From positions 1 through 41,207 of the forward strand of contig DAHWOF010000174.1 in NCBI GenBank assembly GCA_027335345.1: a stretch of DNA of 41,207 nucleotides, given 5' to 3'. Shown piece by piece: positions 7,331 to 17,334 of this stretch. The notes beneath the pieces were generated by a model that worked only from the letters and a program-made list of their open reading frames with translations, was not told the DNA's origin and ran no database searches. The position numbers were made by a program, and so were the translations under genes. This DNA is from Granulicella sp. (lineage in GTDB: Bacteria; Acidobacteriota; Terriglobia; Terriglobales; Acidobacteriaceae). Every line of letters starts with the position of its first letter. The stretch's first letter is position 1.

Positions 7331-9175
7331 ATGCACCGATGGTCGAAGCTCTTCATTCCCACGCTCCGCGAAGCTCCCGCTGACGCGGAGGTTGCCAGCC
7401 ATAAACTCCTTTTGCGCGCGGGTTACATCCGCCAGCTCGGCGCGGGCATCTACAGCTACCTTCCCCTCGGGCAGCGCTCCCTGAACAAGATCACCTCCAT
7501 CGTTCGTCAGGAGATGGACAAGATCGGCCAGGAGTTTTTCCTGCCCGCCCTCAATCCCGCCGAAATCTGGGAGGAGTCCGGCCGCTGGACAGGGATGGGC
7601 GACAACATGTTTCGCCTCAAGGACCGCAAGGGCGCCTCGCTTTGCCTGGCGATGACCCACGAGGAGGTCATCACCTCCATCGCCCGCAACGAACTGCGCA
7701 GCTACAAGCAACTCCCCCAGATCTGGTACCAGATCCAGACCAAGTTCCGCGACGAGCCCCGGCCCAAGTCCGGCCTCCTGCGCGTTCGCCAGTTCCTGAT
7801 GAAGGATGCGTACTCCTTCGACCTGGACGCCGCCGGTCTGGACGAGAGCTACAAGAAGAACGATGCCGCCTATCGCGCCATCTTCACCCGCTGCGGCCTG
7901 GAGTTTGTCGTCGTCGAAGCGGACTCCGGCGCCATGGGCGGATCGCAGTCCCAGGAGTTCATGGTCTACACCGAGGCAGGCGAAGATCTTATCGCCAGCT
8001 CCGCCTCCGGCTACGCCGCCAATATCGAGAAGGCCACCAGCAAGCTCGCCCCCGTCGTGGACCTGGAGCCCACCGGAGACGGACTGCCGGAGCTGGTTTC
8101 CACACCAGGAAAGGCCTCCATTGCCGACGTCACCGCCTTCTTCGCCATCCATGCGGCGCAAGACATCAAGTGCGTCGCCTTCATGGGCGCCCGCTCCGGC
8201 GAACCGCTTCGCCCCGTAGTCGCGTTCCTGCGCGGCGACCATCAAGTAAATGAGACCAAGCTGAGCGCCTTGGCTGGCGTCTCCGATCTGCGTCCCATGA
8301 CCGGCGAAGAGCTGGCCCTGCACATCGGAGGTCCCGCCGGCTATCTGGGGCCCATCGGCATCGCCGAAGTGATGACCGAGGGCTCGCTCAACGGTCTAAA
8401 ATCCGGCAAGCCGCTCGACAAGCTCAAAGGCGTGCTTCGCGAGAACCCGGCAGAGGGTCTAAAGACCATCGTCATCATGGACTCTGGTCTGGAAGGCCGC
8501 AAGAACCTGGTCTGCGGAGCCAATATCCTCGATTATCACTATCGGAACGTCACCCCCGGTCGTGACTTCACGCCCACCCTCGTCGCCGACATCCGCAACA
8601 TCAATGAGGGAGAGCTCGACCCAGTGGCGGGAGAGCCCCTACGGCTGGGTAAAGCCGTCGAGATCGGCCATATCTTCAAGCTGGGCTACAAGTACAGCCA
8701 GAGCATGGGCGCGCGGGTTTTGGACGCTAATGGCAAAGAGGTAACCCCGATCATGGGCTGCTATGGGATCGGCATTGAGCGCATTCTCACCGCAGCCATC
8801 GAGTCCAGCGCGGCGAAGTTCTTTGCAACCACCGGCACGGAGCAATTCGCTCTGCCGCCTGCCATCTCCCCCTTTGAGGTCGTCGTCTGCATCACCAACG
8901 TTCGCGAATCTGAACTTCTGGAGGCCGGAGAGAAGCTGGCCAAAGCGCTCGATGCCGCTGGAGTCGACGTCCTTCTGGATGACCGCGACGAGCGTGCAGG
9001 CGTAAAGTTCAAGGATGCTGAATTGATCGGAGTTCCCTATCGAGTGAACATCGGCAAGAAGCTTGCCGACGGGCAAGTGGAACTCGTCGATCGCCTCACC
9101 GGCGTCACCACCTGTCTGCCCGTGGACTCCTTGAGTCAGCACCTCGCATCGCTTCTGGCTGCGTCCAAATCCTGA
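7331..9175 (+). CDS. proS: prolyl-tRNA synthetase, bacterial type with editing domain
   Basis: ProRS charges tRNA-Pro. The 614-residue product has the class II core, with [25 protein letters not shown] (motif 2) and [10 protein letters not shown] (motif 3). The YbaK-like editing insertion that clears mischarged alanine lies between motifs 2 and 3 (about residues 225-380). The anticodon-binding domain is at the end, with [15 protein letters not shown]. The frame is open upstream to 7202, but the family begins at the [14 protein letters not shown]-like segment, so the ATG at 7331 is chosen. The gene to its right, a penicillin-binding protein, starts 42 bases later on the same strand. Confidence 0.95.
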   Translation: MHRWSKLFIPTLREAPADAEVASHKLLLRAGYIRQLGAGIYSYLPLGQRSLNKITSIVRQEMDKIGQEFFLPALNPAEIWEESGRWTGMGDNMFRLKDRKGASLCLAMTHEEVITSIARNELRSYKQLPQIWYQIQTKFRDEPRPKSGLLRVRQFLMKDAYSFDLDAAGLDESYKKNDAAYRAIFTRCGLEFVVVEADSGAMGGSQSQEFMVYTEAGEDLIASSASGYAANIEKATSKLAPVVDLEPTGDGLPELVSTPGKASIADVTAFFAIHAAQDIKCVAFMGARSGEPLRPVVAFLRGDHQVNETKLSALAGVSDLRPMTGEELALHIGGPAGYLGPIGIAEVMTEGSLNGLKSGKPLDKLKGVLRENPAEGLKTIVIMDSGLEGRKNLVCGANILDYHYRNVTPGRDFTPTLVADIRNINEGELDPVAGEPLRLGKAVEIGHIFKLGYKYSQSMGARVLDANGKEVTPIMGCYGIGIERILTAAIESSAAKFFATTGTEQFALPPAISPFEVVVCITNVRESELLEAGEKLAKALDAAGVDVLLDDRDERAGVKFKDAELIGVPYRVNIGKKLADGQVELVDRLTGVTTCLPVDSLSQHLASLLAASKS

Positions 9176-9217
9176 GGTTCTCTCCAAAGCCATGTCCGCC
9201 TCCAATCTCGGATCACC

Positions 9218-11791
9218 ATGCCTGTAAGAGTCAAACTCGTCACCCGTCGTCACCGTCCATGGCTCTCGACGCTGGTGCGCGCAGCCGTGCTGCTCGCGCT
9301 GGTTGTGATCCTCATCGGGGCCGCCATCTTTGGCTCCTTCTGGTTCCGCTATCGGGGCATGGTGGCGGAGCGCCTGGCCAAAGGACCCCTCTTCGGAAAT
9401 TCAGCCCAGATCTATGCTGCCCCCCAGGAAGTCCGCCCCGGCCAGCAACTCTCCGCAGCCGCGATTGCTGCTACGCTTCGCCGCACAGGATACAACCTCA
9501 ACCCCGACCTCGGACGCTACGAACTGCGAGGCAACTCGATCCTCATCAAACCGGGACCCGACAGCTATCTGGCTATGGATGGCGCCACCATCGCGACCGC
9601 CGGAGGCGTGGTGCAGAGCATTACGGCGGAGAACGGAGCCCCGCTCGCCGCCTACAAGCTTGAACCGCAGTTGATCACCGCGCTCTCGGAAGACAACGAA
9701 CGCACCAAGCGCCGTCTGGTGACCTACGATCAGATTCCTCCGCGCATGGTGCAGGCCGTGCTCGCCATTGAGGACCGCCGCTTCTTTGAACACGGCGGGA
9801 TCAACTACGTGCGCACCGCAAAATGCGCCGTGCAGGATCTGTTGGCCCACCGCCTGAACTGCGGCGGATCCACCCTGACGCAGCAGTTGGCCCGCGGCTT
9901 CTTTCTTTCTCCGGAGAAGACCTACTCCCGCAAGATCGCCGAGGTCATGATCACCTTTCAGCTTGAGCACCACTTCACCAAGCAGCAGATCTTCGCGATG
10001 TATGCCAACGAGATCAATCTGGGCCAACGAGGCTCCTTTGCCATCAACGGCCTTGGCGAAGCGGCCCAAGCATACTTCGGCAAGAATCTGGGCCAGTTGG
10101 ACGTGGCGGAGTGCGCTCTTCTGGCCGGGATGATCCAGCGGCCCAATTACTTCTCTCCCTATCGCCATCCGGGGCGGTCCATGGATCGGCGCAACCTGGT
10201 CCTTGACTCCATGGTGGAGACCGGAGCCATCACGCAGGATGAGGCGGCTCGCGCCAAGGCCGAACCCATTCACCTCGCTCCCCCGGACATCGATGCCTCC
10301 GAGGCGCCGTACTTCGTCGATCTGGTTCACGACCAGATCGTGCAGCGTCTTGGAGAATCGGCCACGGCCCATTCGGCCCTGCGCATCTACACCTCGCTGG
10401 ACCCTGATCTGCAGCGTGCCGCCGCCGCCGCAGTTTCAGCGGGGATGCAGAACGTCGACGAACTCGTGCGTCGGCGTTACTTTCTTCGCCACCATGCGCG
10501 CGGGCAGAAGTTCACCAAGGACTACATCCCGGATGGCCCCATCACCTACCCTCAGGTCGCCCTGGTAGCCCTGAATCCGCATACCGGGCAGGTACTGGCG
10601 CTGGTTGGCGGCCACCATTACGCTACCTCCCAACTCGATCACGCCCTGGCGGAGCGCCCCACCGGATCCACCTTCAAGCCCTTCGTTTATGCCGCGGCTT
10701 ACAATACCTCGCTGGATGGCTCCAGCCTTGGCTCCGGCGGAGTCTTTACGGCTTTGACCAGACTCAACGATGACCCGCAAAACTTCGGCACCGACAGCCA
10801 TCCCTACATGCCAGGCAACTTTGTCAAAGGAGAGTTTCCGGGGATGGTCACCGCCGCTGACGCCCTCGCGCACTCCCTGAATATCGCCACCATCGCTCTA
10901 GCCCAGACGGTGGGATACGACAATATAGCCGCCTTGGCTCGTTCGGCGGGCATCCTCAACGCGCGTGGAACGCCCTCAGTCGCCATTGGCACCTACGACG
11001 CTACCCCCCTGGAGATGGCCGGAGCGTATACGGTCTTCGCCAACAACGGCGTCCATCTCAAGCCCTGGGTTGTCGCCAGCGTCCGCAACCCGGATGGAGA
11101 CATCGTCGCCGACTTCGCACCGGAGGCCAAACAGGTTCTGGACCCCCGCACCGCCTTCCTCACCCAGTCCCTGCTGCAAGGAGTGGTCGACTACGGCACG
11201 GGCGCAACCGTCCGAGCGCATGGCTTCAAGGCTCCCGCTGCCGGCAAAACCGGCACCGAGCACGACTCGTGGTTTATCGGCTACTCTTCCAACCTTCTCT
11301 GCGTGGTCTGGGTGGGCAACGACGATTACACCGATCTCAAAATTCAGGGCGCGGACGCCGCCGCGCCCATCTGGGCCGAGTTCATGACCCGCGCCATCCA
11401 GATTCCTCAGTACTCGGATATGAAAGCTCTCGGTCCCATGCCCAATGGCGTCGAGATGGTCACCATCAACCGCCCTACGGATCTCATCGCCGACGACTCC
11501 TGTCCTGACAATGACTTCTCCGTCGCCTTCCTAGTCGGCACAGCCCCGGAGAACACTTGTTCGCACCTGGGAGACAACCCTCAATCGCTGGGCAGCCGCA
11601 TCTTCAACTTCTTTACCGGAAGATCCAATACATCCAGCAACGCTCCAGCGACGGCTCAGCCTGGGGAAGAACCCAAGCACCGCAATCTGCTGCAGAAGAT
11701 CTTCGGTACAGGCAAAAACAAGAGCTCATCCCCACCCCCGCCGGCATATGAACCCTCGCCGCCGTCTCAATCGCCACAGCCTCCTCAGTAG
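9218..11791 (+). CDS. mrcB: class A penicillin-binding protein, PBP1b type
   Basis: This bifunctional enzyme polymerises and cross-links peptidoglycan. It has a short cytoplasmic lead, a membrane helix (about 22-45) and a PBP1b-like UB2H region (about 55-150). The GT51 glycosyltransferase carries EDRRFFEHGG (catalytic E185) and GGSTLTQQLARG. The transpeptidase has STFK (S484, K487), SLN (553-555) and KTG (677-679). Residues from about 780 to 857 are a low-complexity Ser/Pro/Gln-rich tail. The 857-residue length fits. The UB2H region and catalytic motifs favour PBP1b over PBP1a. The ATG at 9218 has only a weak ribosome site; an upstream ATG is out of frame. Confidence 0.93.
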   Translation: MPVRVKLVTRRHRPWLSTLVRAAVLLALVVILIGAAIFGSFWFRYRGMVAERLAKGPLFGNSAQIYAAPQEVRPGQQLSAAAIAATLRRTGYNLNPDLGRYELRGNSILIKPGPDSYLAMDGATIATAGGVVQSITAENGAPLAAYKLEPQLITALSEDNERTKRRLVTYDQIPPRMVQAVLAIEDRRFFEHGGINYVRTAKCAVQDLLAHRLNCGGSTLTQQLARGFFLSPEKTYSRKIAEVMITFQLEHHFTKQQIFAMYANEINLGQRGSFAINGLGEAAQAYFGKNLGQLDVAECALLAGMIQRPNYFSPYRHPGRSMDRRNLVLDSMVETGAITQDEAARAKAEPIHLAPPDIDASEAPYFVDLVHDQIVQRLGESATAHSALRIYTSLDPDLQRAAAAAVSAGMQNVDELVRRRYFLRHHARGQKFTKDYIPDGPITYPQVALVALNPHTGQVLALVGGHHYATSQLDHALAERPTGSTFKPFVYAAAYNTSLDGSSLGSGGVFTALTRLNDDPQNFGTDSHPYMPGNFVKGEFPGMVTAADALAHSLNIATIALAQTVGYDNIAALARSAGILNARGTPSVAIGTYDATPLEMAGAYTVFANNGVHLKPWVVASVRNPDGDIVADFAPEAKQVLDPRTAFLTQSLLQGVVDYGTGATVRAHGFKAPAAGKTGTEHDSWFIGYSSNLLCVVWVGNDDYTDLKIQGADAAAPIWAEFMTRAIQIPQYSDMKALGPMPNGVEMVTINRPTDLIADDSCPDNDFSVAFLVGTAPENTCSHLGDNPQSLGSRIFNFFTGRSNTSSNAPATAQPGEEPKHRNLLQKIFGTGKNKSSSPPPPAYEPSPPSQSPQPPQ

Positions 11792-11946
11792 TCATCGCCC
11801 CGTGGAGCGCGGAGGATCGAAGCCTCACCGCCCCCTCATCCTATTCCATCCCACCTTGCGAAGACCCCTTACCGGCGTACCCTCAACGGTGTCCGGAGCC
11901 TCCAAACCCGCGTGCATCCGCTTGTCAGTTTGCCGCTGTCACTCCG

Positions 11947-13479
11947 TTACGCTCTGCCCGCTGCGCCAGCAGGTCTTTCCAACTCCCGAACTCTGAACTG
12001 GGATGGGCTTGGCTGAGTTGCGGACCTGGATGGAGCAAGGCCTGCGCTCGCGCTATCCACGCGGTCCAGCCGTTCTTTGCTCTCAGCAAGCCAATATCGC
12101 AAGAGAAAAAAGCCGGCCAGCCAGAGGCCAAGTTCGATTGCGACCTGTGTCGTCCAAACCCATCGAATCGCCTCATAAATGGAGAACCAGATGGCAAACA
12201 TATGCAGACAGAAGAATCCTGTCCCCGCCAGAGCGCGCCTGCTGAACAAGACGCTCCTCGACACAGGTTCAAACAGAAGCGGAGTGGCGACCAGATACAG
12301 GGGCCATGCATACCCAACCAAACGATTGATCCATGTCCCCAGCATCGGCGCAAGCACCAGTGAAGCGGCTCCGTAGAGTAACGTAAAACGAAGCAGCCCA
12401 TTGGGCGGATCCACAGACTCAGGCAGCTTCCTGCGTCGCCACCATAGGAATACCGTCAGCAGGGGAAGCAGTCCAAACTCATTCAGCATCGTCATCGTGA
12501 TCTTTATCCAGCCTAGCGAAGAGACGCCGCAGATTCCGATGGCCTGCACGGAACCAAGGTGAACTGCCAGCTTCCATGCCGGCGCTGAACAAAAACTCTG
12601 ATTGACGTTACTCCATGGAACCAGGCCAAGGACGTTGTTGGCGAAGTTCCAAGGCGCTTTGGCGAGCATGTAGATGGCTTCGGGAAGATGTTCCAGGTTG
12701 GGCTGAGCGTGCAAAGCCAGATGCTTCACCACCATCGCTCCGGCCAGCGCCGACGTCACGGCAACCGATTTATCTCTCCACCTCAACCATTGCCAACCGG
12801 ATATCAGGAAGCAGACCAGCGTGAGCGAGGTCGACTCTCGCGAAAGCATCAGAGGAAACATCATCAACGACGCAGCCAGCATCTTTTCGTTCTTCAACAA
12901 AAGCAACATCAACCCCAGCAAAGCGGAGTACCAAAGATCGGGCAGCACCATCTCCTTCATCAGCATGGGCCAAAACGGGACGAACGCGATGGCGGCCAGC
13001 AGCCAACTGGGGGCTGACGAGCGGAACAAAACGGTATAGATCACCATCAGCATGGTCACCAGCGAGAAGATGCCTTCCAGCACAAAGCCTTCTTCTACCG
13101 AAGAGTGCAGCAGATGCCCGAGCGCGGCCGCGGAGATCGCTCCCAGTTGACGCAGTGCGAAGGGCTGCATCACCTGACTGTAATCCCCTGTGGCGATACT
13201 CAGGTAAAAGCGCGCATCCCCGGTCACAAAGACTGACTCCCGGCCGGCAATCGCATGCATCGCAGCGAACAGGCAAAATAACATCGACAACAGCCCGGCG
13301 GCCAGACGCAGCGGTACCGGCATGCGTCGGATAGGTGTTTGCAGCGCGCGAAGGATGGCCTTGGGGGTGTCGACGATGAACAATGGCAGGCTCGAAATCT
13401 GACTATCTATGCATTTGATTGTACGGTCGTCGGATCCTGGGCTCGTCCGTGCAGAAAACGGACCTGCTTCCCAATCCAC
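11947..13479 (-). CDS. polytopic membrane protein, GT-C-like, function unknown
   Basis: The open frame encodes about 510 residues with roughly ten membrane helices. An early loop reads TGDARFYLSIATGDY, followed by PFALRQLG. This resembles the acidic first loop and PF.xR segment of polyprenol-sugar-using GT-C glycosyltransferases, but I cannot assign a family. The C-terminal 45 residues are polar and Ser/Pro-rich. The start is uncertain. The farthest is a GTG at 13479 that lies inside the sequence AGGAGGTGG; a TTG near 13391 and the ATG at 13323, just before the first helix, are alternatives. It converges with the penicillin-binding protein gene across 155 bases that hold no clear terminator. 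Confidence 0.7.
   Translation of the reverse strand: MDWEAGPFSARTSPGSDDRTIKCIDSQISSLPLFIVDTPKAILRALQTPIRRMPVPLRLAAGLLSMLFCLFAAMHAIAGRESVFVTGDARFYLSIATGDYSQVMQPFALRQLGAISAAALGHLLHSSVEEGFVLEGIFSLVTMLMVIYTVLFRSSAPSWLLAAIAFVPFWPMLMKEMVLPDLWYSALLGLMLLLLKNEKMLAASLMMFPLMLSRESTSLTLVCFLISGWQWLRWRDKSVAVTSALAGAMVVKHLALHAQPNLEHLPEAIYMLAKAPWNFANNVLGLVPWSNVNQSFCSAPAWKLAVHLGSVQAIGICGVSSLGWIKITMTMLNEFGLLPLLTVFLWWRRRKLPESVDPPNGLLRFTLLYGAASLVLAPMLGTWINRLVGYAWPLYLVATPLLFEPVSRSVLFSRRALAGTGFFCLHMFAIWFSIYEAIRWVWTTQVAIELGLWLAGFFLLRYWLAESKERLDRVDSASAGLAPSRSATQPSPSQFRVRELERPAGAAGRA
13403..13474 (-). other. possible upstream mini-ORF behind a consensus ribosome site
   Basis: AGGAGGTGG (13476-13484, minus strand) is followed by TTG at 13474 and a 23-codon frame ending in TAG at 13403. 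It overlaps the 5' part of the membrane-protein frame in another register. It could be a leader peptide, or the ribosome site may be a chance match. No family or composition supports the peptide. Confidence 0.25.
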
Positions 13480-13577
13480 CTCCTCTTTACGCTTTTACGC
13501 TTGCTGAAAGATGCACCCGACTTGCGTGTAACTGCCGTTCCATGCTGACAGCCTCGACCGACAGGAGAACTTTTCCC

Positions 13578-13593
13578 AGAGACCGTCGTCTCT
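13578..13593. promoter_or_regulatory. short inverted repeat AGAGAC-N4-GTCTCT in the divergent gap
   Basis: A perfect six-base palindrome lies in the 260-base gap between the membrane-protein gene and the nucleoside cluster. It could be a regulator site. A match this short can arise by chance, and no second copy was noticed. Nothing else recognisable is in this gap. Confidence 0.25.
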
Positions 13594-13739
13594 CCATCGC
13601 ATCCGGGCCTGTTGATCCAGACTTGTGGAAAACATCCGCTTCCTTTCTCAGTGGCTGCCGGTTCAAAATGGCTCTGACTTGGAGATCCGGGTCGCAGCTT
13701 GCGGCAAAGCAGGGAAGGAAGTAGGCTAAATGATTTACG

Positions 13740-14264
13740 GTGAGAGAATCCCAGGGCAAAAACGTGGTAAGCGAAGCAGACCGACGCAGGCTCAGAGATC
13801 TGGCGGCAAAGGCGGCCGAGCAAGCCTACGCGCCTTATAGCCGGTTTCGTGTAGGGGCGGCGCTCCTGCTCGACAATGGCGCCGTGGTAACCGGATGCAA
13901 TGTCGAGAACTGCTCTTACCGGCTGACAAGCTGCGCCGAGCAGGTGGCCGTTGCTCGGGCGGTAGCCGAACACGGTCCGAGTATCCGCTTGAGAGCCGTC
14001 GCCGTGACCAATCTGAACAGCGCGGCCAGTGCGCCTTGCGGAGCCTGCCGCCAAACCCTGGCCGAATTCGGAGACGATGCAACCCTGATTCTGTATCCAG
14101 GAGAGGGCGGCGCGGCGATGGAGACAACCTTGGGCGAGTTGCTCCCCTCGGCCTTTTGCGCCACGTTTCTGGAAGACAGCACAAAGAGCTCTCCCTCGGC
14201 GCAAAACGTTTGCCAGGTTCCTCTCCGGAAGCCAGCGGATCCCGGCGCGACGAAGAAGCGTTAG
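13740..14264 (+). CDS. cdd: cytidine deaminase
   Basis: Cdd deaminates cytidine and deoxycytidine to uridine forms. The zinc site is complete: C65-A-E67 in SCAEQVA gives one ligand and the proton-shuttling Glu, and C100 and C103 come from APCGACRQ. YAPYSRFRVGAAL and GCNVENCSY are further family signatures. The enzyme core ends near residue 145, and about 29 polar residues follow. The start is GTG at 13740; a second GTG at 13764 with AGGG in front is equally plausible and would remove eight residues. It is first of four same-strand nucleoside genes. Confidence 0.93.
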   Translation: MRESQGKNVVSEADRRRLRDLAAKAAEQAYAPYSRFRVGAALLLDNGAVVTGCNVENCSYRLTSCAEQVAVARAVAEHGPSIRLRAVAVTNLNSAASAPCGACRQTLAEFGDDATLILYPGEGGAAMETTLGELLPSAFCATFLEDSTKSSPSAQNVCQVPLRKPADPGATKKR

Positions 14265-14354
14265 ACTCCCTTATCTGAGCCGGACCTCCTGGAACGAGCC
14301 AGAGGCGGCGTGTTGCGGGGACGGATTGCTCGAAGCCCTTTGGACGATCTTGCC

Positions 14355-15842
14355 ATGCATGCTATCGATCTGTTGTTGAAGAAGCGGGACGGCGCAGAGC
14401 TGTCCACGGCAGACATTCAGTTCTTTGTGCGGGCAGTCGTACGCTACGGAGAAGCAGCCTTGGACGGGCAACAGGCAGCCGTCGCAGACGGAGGCGCCGA
14501 GCTTGCCGGACCTCCGGGTGAAGGAGCCATCACCGGCTCCCAGCTCGGAGCCTTCCTGATGGCCGTCTTCCAGCGCGGCCTTTCGCTGCGGGAACTCTCG
14601 GATCTCACACAGGCCGTGCGCTTCTCCGGCGAGACCTTCGATGCTTCCACTCTGAATGCGGAGCATATGGAGGCTTTCACCCTGGATAAGCACTCCACGG
14701 GAGGGGTGGGAGACAAGAGCAGTCTGCTGATTGCCCCAATATGGGCTGCCGCCGGAGCGCTTCAGCCAGCCATCGAGGAGCAGCGTAAAGCGGCGAGCGC
14801 TCCCTCGTCTCTCTTTGTTCCCATGATCTCGGGACGCAGCTTGGGCCACACTGGCGGAACCCTGGATAAGCTGGAGACCATTCCAGGCTTTGACTCGCAA
14901 CTGGGGCAGGAGCGGGTGACCCAGGTGCTTAGGGAATGCCACGCCGTGCTAGTGGGACAGACACCGCGGCTGGTCCCCGCGGACCGCGTTTTATACGGAA
15001 TGCGCGACCATACGGGTACCGTCGATTCGCCGTTTCTGATCTGCGCCAGCATCATGAGCAAAAAGCTGGCCGAGGACCTCAGGGGGTTGGTGCTGGACGT
15101 AAAGGTGGGCTCGGGAGCGTTTATGCCTACCGAAGAGCGGTCAACGTTTCTGGCCGATCTGATGGTGTCCACCGGGGAGTCTTCCGGCACACGGACCGTG
15201 GCTCTGCTGACGGCCATGGAGGAGCCCATGGGCCGCTTCTCCGGGAACTGGGTGGAGGTTCAGGAGTGCGTGGAGATCATGAAAGGCGCTCGCCACCGCA
15301 TGTCAGAAGACCTCATCGAGTTGGCGACCACGCTCAGCGGCTGGGGACTCTTTCTCTCCGGCAGAGCCAACTCTCCGGAGCATGGAGCAAAGATGGCCGA
15401 TACGATCCTGCGGTCAGGGGCGGCCTACGCCGCCTGGTTGAAGATCATCGCCGCGCAGGGTGGAGACGTCAGCATCTTCTCCGATCCAGCAGCTTTCCAT
15501 CGGCCCCGCGCCGTGCGTGTCCTGCGCGCCGCCCATGCGGGGTATCTCTCCACCATGGATTGCAAAGAGGTTGGCTGGGCGGTCCAGCGCCTGGGAGCGG
15601 GCCGCGCCCGGCCAAGCGATCCTGTCAGCGCCCATGCCGGACTGGAGAGCCACGCGAAGATCGGCGACCGCGTCGAGGCCGGGCAGCCCATCTTCACCCT
15701 TTTCAGCGAGGACGAACTCCTGCTCGACGAGCCCTGCCGCATGATCGAAGGCGCGCTAACGATAGCTGACAGGCCCCCAGAGCGCAGACCACTGATTCGA
15801 GCAGTGATCCAGGCAAAGCCCGGAACAGGCGTCCAAACGTAG
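14355..15842 (+). CDS. pdp: pyrimidine-nucleoside (thymidine) phosphorylase with two loop insertions
   Basis: The enzyme splits thymidine, deoxyuridine or uridine with phosphate to the base and sugar 1-phosphate. KHSTGGVGDK (from residue 112), MISGRSLGHTGGTLDKLE and LDVKVGSGAFM are the phosphate- and substrate-binding signatures. The ATG at 14355 starts MHAIDLLLKKRDG, which matches the family N-terminus; the frame is open back to a GTG at 14310. The product has 495 residues against about 435 usual. Extra stretches lie at about 31-58 and 136-153. It follows cdd by 90 bases and precedes the transporter by 112. Whether it is DeoA-like or Pdp-like in specificity is not decided here. Confidence 0.92.
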   Translation: MHAIDLLLKKRDGAELSTADIQFFVRAVVRYGEAALDGQQAAVADGGAELAGPPGEGAITGSQLGAFLMAVFQRGLSLRELSDLTQAVRFSGETFDASTLNAEHMEAFTLDKHSTGGVGDKSSLLIAPIWAAAGALQPAIEEQRKAASAPSSLFVPMISGRSLGHTGGTLDKLETIPGFDSQLGQERVTQVLRECHAVLVGQTPRLVPADRVLYGMRDHTGTVDSPFLICASIMSKKLAEDLRGLVLDVKVGSGAFMPTEERSTFLADLMVSTGESSGTRTVALLTAMEEPMGRFSGNWVEVQECVEIMKGARHRMSEDLIELATTLSGWGLFLSGRANSPEHGAKMADTILRSGAAYAAWLKIIAAQGGDVSIFSDPAAFHRPRAVRVLRAAHAGYLSTMDCKEVGWAVQRLGAGRARPSDPVSAHAGLESHAKIGDRVEAGQPIFTLFSEDELLLDEPCRMIEGALTIADRPPERRPLIRAVIQAKPGTGVQT

Positions 15843-15954
15843 ATGCCCGATGATCGCAGCAGGGGTGGCTTGGCCCAGCTTAAATGGTTACACTGCCGTT
15901 ACCCGCTCGATATCTGCCTTTCCTGCCTCTGTCTTGACGATGGGCGTAACGTGA

Positions 15955-17232
15955 TTGCTTGAACCCTTCAGCCTCTCGGATCGGAGTTTGCCTTTGGGAC
16001 GATGGACCGGACTGCTCGGACTCTTTGTTTTTGTTCTCCTTGCCTATCTCTTCTCGACCAATCGGCGCGCGATCCGATGGAAGACAGTGGCCTGGGGCCT
16101 GAGCCTGCAGATCGTCTTTGCGATCGGGGTGATCAAGTGGACCTTTGGACAAAAGATGCTGGCCAACGTCTCGGACGTGATCACCAATCTGCTGGGACAC
16201 GCTGCCGATGGCTCCGGCCTGGTCTTCGGCTACCTGGGCATACCCAGCAACCCTCTAAGCGTCTTCGCTTTTTCCGTCCTGCCCACCATCATCTTTGTCA
16301 GCGCCTTCTTCGCCATCCTGTATCACATTGGCCTGATGCAGAGGGTCATCCGGGTGATGGCCTGGCTGATGCAGCGAACCATGGGCACCTCAGGAGCCGA
16401 GTCTACCAATGTGGCTGCATCCATCTTCATGGGACAGACCGAGGCCCCTCTGACCATTCGGCCCTTCCTGGAGGGAGCGACACATAGCGAGTTGATGACC
16501 ATCATGACCTCCGGCATGGCGCATGTGTCCGGCGGAATCATGGCGGCATATATTCTCTTCGGGATCAACGCCAAAGACCTACTGTCCGCAGTGATCATGA
16601 CCGCCCCAGGAACCATTCTGGTGGCCAAGATGCTGGTGCCAGAGACGGAAACTCCGGCGACGGCAGGCACAGTGCACATGCCCCGCAGCGAGGAGCAAAG
16701 GAACGAAAACCTGGTGGGAGCTATTGCGCGCGGCACCATCGACGGTGGGCAGCTCGCCTTCAACGTCGCCATCATGCTGATCAGCTTTGTCGCCTTGGTC
16801 GGACTGGCCAATGGAATCATGCTGGATTTGTCCAACTTCGCCTGGGCCCACGGGCACATTCCCTTCCCTCACTCTCTCAATGCGGTGCTGGGCGTTGCGG
16901 GAGCGCCAGTGGCCTGGCTGATCGGGATTCCGTGGCATAACGCCCGAGCGATTGGGAACCTACTGGGAACGCGTATGATGATCAACGAGTTTCTGGCCTT
17001 CCACGATCTGGGCCAGATCAAGACCATGCTGCCGCCGCGAACCTTCTCGATTGCCACGTTTGCCCTGTGCGGCTTTGCCAACGTAGGCTCCATTGGCATG
17101 CAGATCGGCGGCATCGGAGCCCTGGCGCCCAGCCGAAGGGGCGACCTGGCGCGGTTGGGCGTGCGCGCCATGTTGGCCGGAACCATGGCAAACCTGATGT
17201 CGGCCAGCATTGTGAGTCTCTTGATCCGGTAG
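15955..17232 (+). CDS. nupC: NupC-family concentrative nucleoside transporter
   Basis: CNT proteins import nucleosides across the inner membrane with protons or sodium. The 425-residue product has about ten hydrophobic segments and the family signatures ESTNVAASIFMGQTEAPL, PFLEGATHSELMTIMTSGMA and CGFANVGSIGMQIGGIG. The assigned start is TTG at 15955, the only in-frame candidate shortly before the first helix, and it has no good ribosome site. Position between pyrimidine and purine phosphorylase genes agrees with uptake of their substrates. Confidence 0.92.
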   Translation: MLEPFSLSDRSLPLGRWTGLLGLFVFVLLAYLFSTNRRAIRWKTVAWGLSLQIVFAIGVIKWTFGQKMLANVSDVITNLLGHAADGSGLVFGYLGIPSNPLSVFAFSVLPTIIFVSAFFAILYHIGLMQRVIRVMAWLMQRTMGTSGAESTNVAASIFMGQTEAPLTIRPFLEGATHSELMTIMTSGMAHVSGGIMAAYILFGINAKDLLSAVIMTAPGTILVAKMLVPETETPATAGTVHMPRSEEQRNENLVGAIARGTIDGGQLAFNVAIMLISFVALVGLANGIMLDLSNFAWAHGHIPFPHSLNAVLGVAGAPVAWLIGIPWHNARAIGNLLGTRMMINEFLAFHDLGQIKTMLPPRTFSIATFALCGFANVGSIGMQIGGIGALAPSRRGDLARLGVRAMLAGTMANLMSASIVSLLIR

Positions 17233-17334
17233 AGCATCCTGCCACACAGGCCGCAACTTCTATCCGCGGCCCTTCCAAAAAACGCGATGGGGTCTCCGCT
17301 TCATCCATCCGAAAAAACCGCGAAGGGAGAGATA

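Noticed and set aside
7292-8323. 343-codon minus-strand frame
   Set aside because: Antisense shadow of proS; GC-rich codon positions keep it open and its protein resembles no family.
9401-10372. 323-codon minus-strand frame
   Set aside because: Antisense shadow of the penicillin-binding protein gene.
13407-14204. 265-codon minus-strand frame in the gap and over cdd
   Set aside because: Overlaps cdd antisense; no ribosome site and no recognisable protein.
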